Positions 1 to 7,777 are shown, counted from the first letter of the stretch. The stretch is 10,193 nucleotides of DNA from an uncultured Eubacterium sp. (GCA_905233805.1 CAJOER010000076.1:1-10193); one strand, 5' to 3'. Made by a program: numbers and translations. The notes: generated from the letters alone by a model not told the origin.

Positions 1-529
1 GCGCGTTAAACGCGGCGCTCATACCCGCGCCAGCGCCGCAGGAGGTCATTCTTATTTCGGTAGTTCTGTCGGATTTTGTCAGCCTTGCGGCACCCTTGCC
101 CGCCATGCCTCCGAGCTGAACGGAAGGACCTTCGCGTCCGAGCGAAAGACCGCCGAAAACAGTGAGCGTTCCGCCTATGAGTTTCGCTATAATAACCCTC
201 CACCAGTTAAGTGAAAAATAACCTCTTACGTCGCCCGTAGTCTGCGGAATTCCCGAACCCGCAGCGTCGGGCTCATATTTATTTACGCAGTAAACTATAA
301 GTCCGAGGCAGGCAAGCAAAACAAGCCATACAGCCGTTTTCAGCGGGCTGCCCTTAACAAAATCGAGCACTTTGAGAAGCCCGTCCTCGGCAACCTGTAA
401 AAGAAAACGGTAGAAAACGCAAATAAGACCGGAGGCAACTCCGACCTCCGCGCCGCGGATAATCAGGTATATACTCTCGGTCCTTTTTGATTCAATTTTT
501 CTGAAAGTCGTTTTTTCCTTGTTTTGCAT
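1..529 (-). CDS. ClC-family chloride channel / H+-Cl- antiporter, N-terminal part (runs off left edge)
   Basis: This frame opens at ATG 529-527 and stays open to the left edge, giving 176 N-terminal residues of a polytopic membrane protein of usually 400-550. ClC proteins move chloride through the cytoplasmic membrane, in many bacteria as a 2Cl-/H+ exchange. The family signatures are visible in order: GSGIPQ at residues 91-96 (chloride-coordinating serine loop), GREGPSVQ at 131-138 with the gating glutamate at E133, and GAGAGMSAAFNA at 165-176. Hydrophobic segments lie near residues 20-48, 64-82 and 111-130. The start codon overlaps the cysK stop by one base (TGATG), and I see no Shine-Dalgarno sequence in front of it. 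Translation therefore probably depends on ribosomes finishing cysK. Whether it is a channel or an exchanger cannot be told, because the internal proton glutamate and any CBS or RCK domain lie outside the window. Confidence 0.93.
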   Translation of the reverse strand, partial: MQNKEKTTFRKIESKRTESIYLIIRGAEVGVASGLICVFYRFLLQVAEDGLLKVLDFVKGSPLKTAVWLVLLACLGLIVYCVNKYEPDAAGSGIPQTTGDVRGYFSLNWWRVIIAKLIGGTLTVFGGLSLGREGPSVQLGGMAGKGAARLTKSDRTTEIRMTSCGAGAGMSAAFNA

Positions 530-1455
530 CAGTCAAATAGTACCGTACTGAAATAGCGCTCGCCCGTGTCGGGGAGAACGGTAACAACGGTCTTGCCCTT
601 TCCGAGTCTTTTAGCAAGTTTTAACGCCGCGGCAACGTTTGAGCCGCTTGAAATACCGCACATAATACCCTCTTCACTTGCAAGACGGCGCGCGGTTTCA
701 ATCGCTTCACTGTCGGATACGACGCAGATATGGTCATAGATATTTACGTTGACATTTTCGGGGATGAGTCCGTCGCCGATACCCATCTGAAGATGCGTTC
801 CGACCGCGCCTCCGCTGAGAATTGCGGCGTTTGACGGCTCAACCGCCCAGATTGTAATAGCGGGGTTCTGTCTTTTTAGCACCTCGCCTATTCCGCTTAT
901 TGTTCCGCCCGTGCCTACTCCGCTGCAAAAGCCGTCAATATCTCCGTTAACCTGTTCGAGAATCTCGGTAGCGGTGTAGTAGATATGCGCCTTCGGGTTG
1001 TCCGGATTGTCAAACTGCGAGGGGATAAATACGTTTTTATCCTCTTTTGCCATATCCTCGCTGATTTTAATACAATCGGCAATACATTTTCCGATATCGC
1101 CGTCGTCGTGTACGAGGATAACCTCGGCGCCGTAGTTTTTAATAAGCTTCCGTCTTTCCTCGGAAACGGAATCGGGCATAATGATTTTAACCTTGTAGCC
1201 CATAACCGCGCCGACAAGGGCAATACCTATTCCCTGATTTCCGCTCGTAGGTTCAACGATAATTGAATTTTTGTCAATCTTGCCCGATTTCGCCGCACAT
1301 TTAAGCATATTATACGCGGTTCTCGTTTTAATAGAGCCGCCTATATTAACACCCTCGTATTTTACGAGGATTTCGGCCGAGTCGGGTTCGACTATTTTGT
1401 TAAGTCTTATCATCGGGGTGTGCCCGATTGCGTCAAGTATCGTGTTACAAATCAT
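529..1455 (-). CDS. cysK: PLP-dependent cysteine synthase (O-acetylserine sulfhydrylase) family
   Basis: The gene encodes 308 residues, the normal CysK length. Family enzymes make L-cysteine from O-acetylserine and sulfide with pyridoxal phosphate in the cytoplasm. Visible hallmarks are the Schiff-base lysine K43 in GGSIKTRTA, the substrate loop TSGNQG (70-75), the phosphate-binding GTGGT (181-185), and GISSGSNVAAAL near 268-279 that contacts the PLP ring. QFDNPDNPKAH (147-157) and GIGDGLIPENV (225-235) also match the CysK/CysM pattern. The lysine motif is SIKTR rather than the commoner SVKDR, and the loop has NQG rather than NTG. These are variants I associate with clostridial paralogues, so cystathionine beta-synthase-like or another beta-replacement activity is possible. 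The ATG start overlaps the upstream HAD gene by four bases (ATGA), with GAGGAA just upstream inside that gene's last codons. No sulfur genes are adjacent, so the pathway role rests on family membership alone. Confidence 0.92.
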   Translation of the reverse strand: MICNTILDAIGHTPMIRLNKIVEPDSAEILVKYEGVNIGGSIKTRTAYNMLKCAAKSGKIDKNSIIVEPTSGNQGIGIALVGAVMGYKVKIIMPDSVSEERRKLIKNYGAEVILVHDDGDIGKCIADCIKISEDMAKEDKNVFIPSQFDNPDNPKAHIYYTATEILEQVNGDIDGFCSGVGTGGTISGIGEVLKRQNPAITIWAVEPSNAAILSGGAVGTHLQMGIGDGLIPENVNVNIYDHICVVSDSEAIETARRLASEEGIMCGISSGSNVAAALKLAKRLGKGKTVVTVLPDTGERYFSTVLFD

Positions 1456-2129
1456 TTATTCATTTCCTCAATTACATCTGTTACCTGAACAATATTTTCA
1501 ATTACGGGAACGTCGGGACGTAAATCCTTACCGGTAAACCAGCCGCGGTTTACTCTTACTGCCTTCATTCCCGCACCCAGCGCCGCTTCAATATCGTTTA
1601 CCGGGTGGTCGCCCACGTAAACGCATTCAGCGCATTTTATATCAAGCCTTTCGGCTGCAATTTCAAATATCCTTTTATCGGGCTTATTAATTCCTATTTC
1701 CCCGCCTATCAGAAGAAAGTCGATAAGCGGCATTAGCCCTGCGTTTTTCACTTTGTTTTTCTGAAGATACGCCGGTCCGTTGGTTAAAACACCGACGGTG
1801 TAGCCAAGGCTTTTCAGTTCTTTGAAAACCTCGGGCACTCCTTCATAAAGCTGTACGAAATTGCAAAAGGTGTGAACGTAGCGCTCTGCTAGCTCTTCGG
1901 GGCTCGGGGAATCCTCCCACTTCCAGAATTCCTTCAGCTTTTCGTGAAGCTTTGCTCTGTCAAAGTAGCCGCCGTTATCGTGAAGGCGCATCTCGTCTTT
2001 TCTTTTTTCAAGCTGAGCGCCTTTGAGGTCGGGCATATACTGCGCGAAAAACGCGTCCATATAATGCTCAAACGCCCCTGTTCTGTCCTGCAGAGTCTCG
2101 TCAAAATCAAACAATACTGCTTTTATCAT
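1452..2129 (-). CDS. HAD-superfamily (subfamily IA) phosphatase
   Basis: This is a 225-residue cytoplasmic haloacid-dehalogenase-fold hydrolase. All four HAD motifs are present: I, DFDET with nucleophile D8 and acid/base D10; II, VLTNG with T116; III, K149 in NKPDK; and IV, GDHPVND (173-179) with metal-binding D174 and D179. The helical cap (about residues 15-95) lies between motifs I and II, as in type IA enzymes such as YjjG and YigB. The substrate cannot be read from the sequence. The gene starts 23 bases inside the 3' end of ribF, a tight coupling. YigB-type enzymes of E. coli hydrolyse FMN and the riboflavin precursor phosphate, so a flavin-related substrate is a reasonable but unproven guess. 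The start at 2129 is fixed by the motif I aspartates at residues 8 and 10; AAAGGA about 11 bases upstream is the likely binding site. Confidence 0.9.
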   Translation of the reverse strand: MIKAVLFDFDETLQDRTGAFEHYMDAFFAQYMPDLKGAQLEKRKDEMRLHDNGGYFDRAKLHEKLKEFWKWEDSPSPEELAERYVHTFCNFVQLYEGVPEVFKELKSLGYTVGVLTNGPAYLQKNKVKNAGLMPLIDFLLIGGEIGINKPDKRIFEIAAERLDIKCAECVYVGDHPVNDIEAALGAGMKAVRVNRGWFTGKDLRPDVPVIENIVQVTDVIEEMNK

Positions 2130-3000
2130 TTATAAGCTGTTCCTTTAATTCGTCAAGAGAAGAAAAGGCCATTTCCTCTCTTATATATCTGACTAATTCT
2201 ATTCTTACGGTTTTTCCGTAAAGGTCGCCGTCAAAGCCGAAAATATGAGTTTCCGACAAAGGCTCCTCAACGCGCCAGCTCGGACGGATTCCGATGTTTG
2301 TAAAGGATTTGTAGAGTTTTCCGTCAATCTCCGCCCTGCTCTCATAAACGCCGTATTTCGGCACGGTGAGGCCGTCGGGAAAACTTTGGTTTGCGGTCGG
2401 GAAGCCGATTTTTCTTCCTCTTTCGTCGCCTTTTACGACTGTATTTTCATAGGTGAAATTATAGCCGAGCATAGCGTTGGCGTCGCCGATTTCTCCGCTT
2501 AAAAGCGCGTTTCTTATTCTCGTGGAGCTTATCGGCTCGCCCTTGTAGTCAAGGTGTTCGAGAATACGAACCCATACTCCGCGGCTTTCAAGATATTCCC
2601 TTAAATCGAGAGCCGACCACATCGCGCCCTTTCCGAAACGGAAATTATACCCGCAAAGGAGTATCCCCGCGCCGTAGCCGTCAATAAGAATATCGTCAAC
2701 AAACTGAGTTGCGCTCATATCTTTAATTGTATTAAAATCAGCGAATACCGCGTTTTCGTATCTTCTTTCAAATATACTTTTCTGAAGAAGAGTAAACTTG
2801 TTGTTTACGCAGTATACGATTGCATTGTCAGCGCCTGTAATAACGGTTTTATGCGCAAGGTGCATACCGTCAAAATGAGTGCGGATAGCTTCTTCGATAG
2901 CCTCCTTGCACTTGATGTTCCATCTCTTGCTCTCACGGTAGTCCGTAAGCTCGTTTTCATATCTTGCAGTTTCTGCCGAATACTTATATATTGGCACCAT
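2107..3000 (-). CDS. ribF: Riboflavin kinase / FAD synthetase RibF with atypical N-terminus
   Basis: The product has 297 residues. The C-terminal riboflavin kinase domain (about 180-295) is canonical: GRKIGFPTAN (195-204), PKYGVYESR, NIGIRPS (235-241), ETHIFGFDGDLYG (250-262) and the REE that follows. It phosphorylates riboflavin to FMN. The adenylyltransferase (FMNAT) domain that should make FAD is recognisable from about residue 43: FDGMHLAH, GYNFRFGKG (117-125) and ISSTRIR (157-163). It is unusual in three ways. The glycine of the usual GxFDGxHxGH is T41, the second glycine is A49, and the H50-to-FRFGKG spacing is only about 70 residues, with no PHP segment. Residues 1-46 do not resemble RibF and instead recall DUF3849 (separate entry). 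The start ATG has GAGGAG ten bases upstream and lies six bases after the truB stop. Kinase activity is likely; FAD synthetase activity is uncertain. Confidence 0.88.
   Translation of the reverse strand: MVPIYKYSAETARYENELTDYRESKRWNIKCKEAIEEAIRTHFDGMHLAHKTVITGADNAIVYCVNNKFTLLQKSIFERRYENAVFADFNTIKDMSATQFVDDILIDGYGAGILLCGYNFRFGKGAMWSALDLREYLESRGVWVRILEHLDYKGEPISSTRIRNALLSGEIGDANAMLGYNFTYENTVVKGDERGRKIGFPTANQSFPDGLTVPKYGVYESRAEIDGKLYKSFTNIGIRPSWRVEEPLSETHIFGFDGDLYGKTVRIELVRYIREEMAFSSLDELKEQLINDKSSIV
2857..3000 (-). other. DUF3849-like segment forming the N-terminus of RibF
   Basis: Residues 1-48 of the ribF product follow a pattern of short Y-SA-A, then EL--YR-S, then N--CKEAIE-AIR, then HFDGMHL. 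From memory this is the profile of DUF3849, a domain of unknown function found on clostridial conjugative and integrative elements. It is not how RibF proteins begin; those normally lead with a short strand ending in GNFDGVHLGH. The segment joins RibF at FDG-HL, a string both families share. All four lysines in this stretch use AAG, whereas the surrounding genes use AAA often. The assignment rests on recalled family appearance, not on a search. Confidence 0.55.
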
Positions 3001-3006
3001 ATCACA

Positions 3007-3762
3007 TCATCTCCTCATCGCAGTAGTTATACGCACGGTCTGCGCCTCGGTTACGATAATCTTTTTATAATCTTTAAACACTTCGGACAGCGGAACTATA
3101 AGGCCGTCAAAGCCCTCGCCCGAGTCCTTTCTTCTTTGAAGTTCATCAAGCGTTACGCAGTTTTCAAGCGTAAAGCCCATAGCCTGAGTTCTTTCAAGCT
3201 CAGTCATAACGGCGCCGCAGCCGAGCGCGCTTCCTATATCGTCAATAAGGGAGCGTATATACGTTCCCTTCGAGCAAAGCACGTCGATTGTGTATTCGCC
3301 GTTTTCATATCCGAGGAGTTCAAGACGTCTGATTTCAACCTCGCACGCCTTTCTTTCAACTTCTACGCCCTGTCTTGCAAGGTCATAAAGTCTTACGCCG
3401 TCAACGCTCTTTGCGCTGAACATGGGCGGGAGCTGCATTATTTTCCCTTTAAAACTTTCAAGCGCCGCCTCAACATCTTTCGGCTCTGCGGTAACCTCGC
3501 TTTCGGTTATCACTTTGCCCGTGATGTCAAGCGTGTCGGTAGTTTTCCCGAGTATAAACGAGGCTTTATAGCCCTTGTCGCTGTCGGGAAGGAAGTCAAG
3601 AAAGCGCGTGGAACTTCCGAGCATAACGGGAAGAACGCCCGTCGCCATAGGGTCAAGAGTTCCCGTATGGCCGGCTTTTTTTACCCTCATTATGCCTTTA
3701 ACCTTTGAAACTGCGCCGAAGGAGGTTATCCCCTCGGGTTTATTGATACAGATTATTCCCAT
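3007..3762 (-). CDS. truB: tRNA pseudouridine-55 synthase TruB, shortened C-terminus
   Basis: TruB converts U55 of the T-psi-C loop of tRNA to pseudouridine. The catalytic aspartate is D37 in GHTGTLDPMATGVL (31-44). Other family blocks are present: NKPEGITSF (7-15), QLPPMFSAKSVDG (110-122) and CSKGTYIRSL (163-172). At 251 residues it is about 50-60 shorter than B. subtilis TruB. The frame ends ...QTVRITTAMRR just where the family normally continues with an N-G and then the PUA-like C-terminal region. The catalytic domain is complete, so residual activity is plausible, with weaker tRNA binding expected. The start overlaps nrnA by ten bases and has GAGG five bases upstream. The early stop sits next to the odd RibF N-terminus, so both may come from one event. 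Confidence 0.93.
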   Translation of the reverse strand: MGIICINKPEGITSFGAVSKVKGIMRVKKAGHTGTLDPMATGVLPVMLGSSTRFLDFLPDSDKGYKASFILGKTTDTLDITGKVITESEVTAEPKDVEAALESFKGKIMQLPPMFSAKSVDGVRLYDLARQGVEVERKACEVEIRRLELLGYENGEYTIDVLCSKGTYIRSLIDDIGSALGCGAVMTELERTQAMGFTLENCVTLDELQRRKDSGEGFDGLIVPLSEVFKDYKKIIVTEAQTVRITTAMRR

Positions 3763-4736
3763 ACGTCCTCTTCAACGGTTTCGCCGCTTTCAAGCGTTTC
3801 TCTGCACTTGTCAAGAAGTATCTTTTTAGCCTCTTTATAATCGCACTTAAACTCGCACGCCGCAGCCTGCTTGTGACCGCCGCCGCCGAAATTCTTTGCA
3901 AGTTTTGAGGCGTCAACGCTGTCATAGGTTCTTATTGAGCACTTGCTCGTGCCGTCGGTTTTTTCGCGTATGGTAAGGCCTATTTCAACGCCCTCAATCT
4001 GACGGGTGAGCGCAGGAATAGCCTCGGTTTCCTCTTCCGAAGAACCCGATTTTTCATACATATCCTGCGTAAGCGTTATCAGGCAGATTCTCTCGTCACA
4101 GAAGAATTCCATGCCCTCGATAGCAAGTCTTTCAAGAGCGGCAAGGCTCTTAGGCTTCTGCTCAAACATAATACGGTTAATCTTCGCGTTTTCCGCTCCG
4201 AGGTCAATAAGCTCAGCCGCGGCGCGGTAGGTATTTGAGGTCGTACTCGCAAATCTGAAGCAGCCCGTATCGGTTGTAATTCCCGTAAACAGGCATTCTG
4301 CGATATGCTTGTCAACCTTAATCCTCATCGCCTTAATTACCTTGAAAACCGTTTCGGCGGCGGCTGCCGCGTCGGCGATTAAAAGAAGGTTATCGGCGTA
4401 GCCTGTATTACTCGGGTGGTGGTCGATACATAAATCAACGCGTCCCGCATACTGTTTTTCAAGCGAGCCGAGAAGCTTTTCCGTGGCAACGTCTACCGCA
4501 ACGATATATTCTTCCTCAAAATCGGGAATAGATATATCGCAGAAAAGGTAGTCGTATTTTTTCGGAATTTCATCCGCGCATATTACCCTCGCCTTTTTAC
4601 CCGCTTTAAGCAGCGCACGGCAGAGCGCAAAACCGCAGCCGAGCGTATCGCCGTCGGGATGTGCGTGGGTGAGAATAAGGATATTATCCTTCTCTTTAAG
4701 TATGCTTGCACACTTTTCAACATTAATTCTCTTCAT
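3753..4736 (-). CDS. nrnA: DHH/DHHA1 phosphoesterase, NrnA-type oligoribonuclease / pAp phosphatase
   Basis: This 327-residue protein belongs to the family that degrades 2-5 nt nanoRNAs to mononucleotides and dephosphorylates pAp to AMP. The DHH domain shows the metal ligands in order: HAHPDGD (24-30), D82 in VAVDVA, the DHH triad at 105-107, and TDTGCFRF from residue 155. The C-terminal DHHA1 domain carries GGGGHKQAAAC (284-294), the substrate-binding GGGH motif. Length and motif order are normal. It overlaps rbfA by 14 bases and truB by 10, and has GAGG six bases before its ATG. This rbfA-nrnA-truB order is common in Bacillota. pAp is a by-product of sulfate activation and acyl-carrier protein turnover, but the cysK gene further down is too distant to argue for a functional link. 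Confidence 0.94.
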   Translation of the reverse strand: MKRINVEKCASILKEKDNILILTHAHPDGDTLGCGFALCRALLKAGKKARVICADEIPKKYDYLFCDISIPDFEEEYIVAVDVATEKLLGSLEKQYAGRVDLCIDHHPSNTGYADNLLLIADAAAAAETVFKVIKAMRIKVDKHIAECLFTGITTDTGCFRFASTTSNTYRAAAELIDLGAENAKINRIMFEQKPKSLAALERLAIEGMEFFCDERICLITLTQDMYEKSGSSEEETEAIPALTRQIEGVEIGLTIREKTDGTSKCSIRTYDSVDASKLAKNFGGGGHKQAAACEFKCDYKEAKKILLDKCRETLESGETVEEDVWE

Positions 4737-5088
4737 TTTCGTCCTCTGAAAACTGAATATTCTTTAATTTGTCAAAGAGCTGAAAGCCCTTTTCAATAGA
4801 ATCGTCCGCAATAAATCTAAGCTCGGGAAGCTTACGCAGATGAAGCGAATCGCCGAGTCTGTGGCGGATAAAGCCCGACGCGCTTTTAAGTCCCTTAACG
4901 GACTCCTTCGCCGTCTCTATCCCCTCGACCGCGCTAACGTAAACCTTGCAGTAGCTTAAATCGCTGCTTACCTCAACCTTGACAACGGTGAGCATATCCG
5001 ATACTCTCGGGTCCTTAACTTCGCGGAGAATATGAATAAGTTCACGCTTGATGTCTTCGGTTATTCTGTCAATTCTGTAACCTGGCAT
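4723..5088 (-). CDS. rbfA: 30S ribosome-binding factor RbfA
   Basis: A 121-residue single KH-like domain protein that binds the immature 30S subunit near 16S rRNA helix 1 and is needed for 5'-end maturation, especially in the cold. It begins MPGYRIDRITEDIKREL, followed by REVKDPRV (22-29), SSDLSYCKVYVS (41-52) and the IRHRLGDSLHLRKLPEL region (74-90), all typical of RbfA. The tail is acidic and short. The gene begins 19 bases after the infB stop, with GAAGG upstream, and its last 14 bases are shared with nrnA. Its place behind infB is conserved across bacteria, which supports the call. Confidence 0.96.
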   Translation of the reverse strand: MPGYRIDRITEDIKRELIHILREVKDPRVSDMLTVVKVEVSSDLSYCKVYVSAVEGIETAKESVKGLKSASGFIRHRLGDSLHLRKLPELRFIADDSIEKGFQLFDKLKNIQFSEDENEEN

Positions 5089-5107
5089 TTATATCTACCT
5101 TCAATTA

Positions 5108-7467
5108 TTAATCTCTGTATTCCTCTACTACGTAGCACTCGAAAACGTCGCCTTCACGGATATCGTCAAAGTCAACGAGCGAAATACCGCACTCGTAACC
5201 CGAGGATACTTCTTTAACGTCGTCCTTGAAACGCTTGAGGTTAGCAATCTCGACGTCGGCAACCTGCTCGCCGTCCCTGATAACTCTTATCTTACCGTCG
5301 CGTCTTACGTTACCGCTTGTAACGATAGAGCCTGCAATAGTACCTGCCGAAGAAATTTTGTAAACCTCGCGTACCTCGGCAGTACCGGTATCAACGTCTC
5401 TGTACTTCGGAGCTCTCATACCGCGCATTGCGTTTTCGATATCCTCAATAGCGTCGTATATAATATCATATGTTTTAATTTCAATTCCGTCTCTTTCGGC
5501 GCTTTCCTTGGCAACGGGGTCAACGCTCGTGGCAAAGCCGACGATAATAGCGTTGGACGCGTTTGCGAGCATAACGTCGCTCTCGTTAATAATACCTACG
5601 CCGCCGTGGATAATGTTAACGCGTACCTCATCGTTATCGATTTTAAGGAACGACTGCTTAACCGCCTCAACGGAGCCCTGAACATCAGCCTTGACGATGA
5701 TGTTGAGTTCTTTCATCTCGCCGTCCTGTAAGGTGTCGAAGAGAGTATCAAGAGTAACCTTCTGGAACGCCTTGAATTCCTCTTCCTTAGCCTCTTCCTT
5801 GCGCTGCTCAACAAGCTGTCTTGCGAGCTTTTCGTCGGAAACTGCGTTGAATAAATCACCGCTCATCGGCGCAGCGTCAAGTCCCATAATCTCAACGGGA
5901 ACGGACGGGCCTGCCTCGTTGAGTTTCTTGCCTCTGTAATCGGTCATGGCTCTTACTCTTCCGACCGCGGTACCTGCAATAATTACGTCGCCTGCGTGGA
6001 GAGTACCGTTCTGAACGAGAAGGGTAGCGATAGGACCTCTGCCCTTATCGAGCTTAGCCTCGATAACAACGCCCTTAGCCGTTCTGTCAGGATTTGCTTT
6101 GAGTTCGCACATTTCCGCAACGAGATTAATTGTTTCAAGAAGCTTATCAATGCCCATTTTCGTCTAGCCGAAACGGGAACGCAGATTACGCTGCCGCCCC
6201 ACTCTTCGGGTACGAGTTCGTGCTCGGTGAGCTGCTGCATAATTCTGTCGGGGTTTGCGCCCTCTTTATCCATCTTGTTGATAGCTACGATTATTTCTAC
6301 GCCCGCAGCCTTAGCGTGGTTAATAGCCTCGATAGTCTGCGGCATAATACCGTCGTCGGCTGCTACTACGAGCACTGCAATATCGGTAGCCATAGCGCCT
6401 CTTGCACGCATAGCGGTAAACGCTGCGTGGCCGGGAGTATCAAGGAAGGTTATAACCGAACCGCCCTCGGTAGTTACCTGATAAGCGCCGATAGCCTGAG
6501 TAATACCGCCCGCCTCGGTTGAGGTTACGTCGGTATTTCTTATTGCGTCAAGGATTGAGGTCTTACCGTGGTCAACGTGACCCATAACGCATACAACGGG
6601 ACAGCGCGGAATTGCGTTCTCGTCGTTTTCGTCCTCTTCTTCGATAATCTGTTCCTCAATTGAAACGACTACTTCTTTCTCAACCTTTGCGCCGAGTTCT
6701 GTTCCGACAATCTCAGCGGTATCGTAGTCGATAACCTCGTTTACGGTTACCATCATACCGAGTTTCATTAATTCCTTAATTACCTCGGTAGCCGTCATAC
6801 GAAGGAGGGAGGCAAGCTCGCCGACAGTAATTTCCTCGGGTACGGAAATTTTAATCTGCTGCTTTTTCCTCTGCTCTGCAATTCTTGCAAGACGCTGAGC
6901 CTCGGTTTCCTTCTTCCTTGAATGGGGCTTTTTCTTTCTGTACTGCTTGGATTTCTGGGAGAGCTTCTGCTTGTTCTGGTTATCGTTATAACTGCTTGCA
7001 GGAGCAATATCCTCGTACTTCTGATTGTATTTTTCAAGGTCAACCGTATTTGCCCTTGTGTCAATTCTTCTTGCCTCGCCCTTGGTTCTTGCCTGGGGAG
7101 TCTGGTTAGCCTTTTTCTTCGCCTTTTCCTCGGCGCGCTTTGCAGCCTGTTCCGCCATCTGAAGAATAGCCGCCTGAGACTGATGCTTCTTGCTCTTGGA
7201 GTCGGTCTTGGGTTTTGCCGCCGCCTCTTTCTTGGCTTCCTTCTCTTCGGGAGTAGGCTCCCTCTTTGACGCGAAATAAGGCTCAAGGGACTTTAATTCG
7301 TGTTCCTTGGTAATTCTGTCAAAAATTATATTGAGTTCGTCCTCTGTAAGAACGGAACTTGATTTTTTAGCAGGTCCTTCGATGTATTTTGAGATAAGCT
7401 CAATAAGAGTCTTACTCTGCTTTCCGAAATTTTTAGCAAGGTCGGAAACCTTAATTTTCACCATCAT
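5108..7467 (-). CDS. infB: Translation initiation factor IF-2, interrupted by an apparent one-base deletion
   Basis: IF-2 is the GTPase that brings initiator tRNA to the 30S subunit and promotes subunit joining. The gene is seen as two frames: 7467 down to the shift gives residues 1-434, and the rest (5108-6157 and the few bases above) gives the C-terminal ~350. Restoring one base yields about 786 residues. The 5' part holds an IF2N domain (4-65), a Lys/Glu-rich linker, a second IF2N domain (205-260), and G1 GHVDHGKT (296-303), G2 GGITQAIG (320-327), G3 DTPGH (343-347) and G4 NKMD (397-400). The break falls in G5. The 3' part holds domains II-IV, complete to the end. The ATG at 7467 has AGGAGG nine bases upstream; the gene overlaps ylxQ by 17 bases. 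IF-2 is essential, so a sequencing or assembly deletion is more likely than a true null. Confidence 0.93.
6161..6169 (-). other. Frameshift site in infB (G5 motif)
   Basis: On the minus strand the reading is GTT TCG GCT AGA CGA AAA TGG, which encodes VSARRKW and then nonsense until the stop at 5983. Adding one A after GCTA gives GCT AAG ACG AAA ATG GGC, encoding SAKTKMG, which continues in frame into GIDKLLE. This restores the family-invariant SAK of G5 and the usual SAKT-x-x-GID-LLE pattern. The distance from 7467 to the downstream ATG at 6157 is one base short of a multiple of three, consistent with a single missing base. The lost base has created a CTAG tetranucleotide at 6164-6167. Confidence 0.85.
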
Positions 7468-7777
7468 ACACGTTTACCTCCTGATTAATTAGTTCAGTAA
7501 TACGGCTTGCAAAATTCTCATCGTTTACGGTAAGCACGCCCGCTTTATACCCGAGCGAAAAGAAGATTTCGTCAATCGTTTCGCTTATTTTAACGCAGGG
7601 TGTACGGGAAGCCTCTCTTTCAAACTCGTCAACAACGCGTTTTGAAATATCGCTTGCAAAAACTATAAGCTTTGCTCTTCCCTTTCTCACCGAATCGAGC
7701 GCCGTATCGTGCCCCATACTCAGCTTGCCCGCTCTTCGCGCAAGTCCGAGCATGGAAAGATATTTTTTATTCTGCAT
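7451..7777 (-). CDS. ylxQ: L7Ae-family RNA-binding protein YlxQ
   Basis: A 108-residue protein of the ribosomal L7Ae/L30e fold, which binds kink-turns in RNA. The start MQNKKYLSMLGLARRAGKLSMG is typical of YlxQ, and a run of hydrophobic strand residues (LIVFASDIS, 37-45) follows. Other family members are annotated as potential ribosomal proteins; the cellular RNA partner is not settled. It overlaps ylxR by 11 bases and infB by 17, and has only a weak binding site, so it is probably translated by coupling to ylxR. The nusA-ylxR-ylxQ-infB order is the standard Bacillota arrangement. Confidence 0.93.
   Translation of the reverse strand: MQNKKYLSMLGLARRAGKLSMGHDTALDSVRKGRAKLIVFASDISKRVVDEFEREASRTPCVKISETIDEIFFSLGYKAGVLTVNDENFASRITELINQEVNVYDGEN
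7477..7482 (-). promoter_or_regulatory. Ribosome binding site of infB inside ylxQ
   Basis: AGGAGG lies nine bases before the infB ATG at 7467 and forms part of the last codons of ylxQ. A second ATG directly follows the first, at 7464. The spacing favours the first one. Placing the site inside the upstream gene couples the two translations. Confidence 0.8.

Noticed and set aside
2851..3708. Plus-strand open frame of 285 codons opposite truB and ribF
   Set aside because: It is antisense to conserved genes, without motifs or an initiation signal, although it spans the anomalous junction.
6157..6170. Programmed -1 frameshift in infB
   Set aside because: The site CGA-AAA-TGG is not a standard heptamer and would produce SARRK instead of the conserved SAKT. 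A missing base explains more with less, though recoding is not strictly excluded.
6795..7286. Arginine-rich minus-strand frame inside infB
   Set aside because: This is the shifted reading of the Lys/Glu-rich linker of IF-2 and has no independent support.
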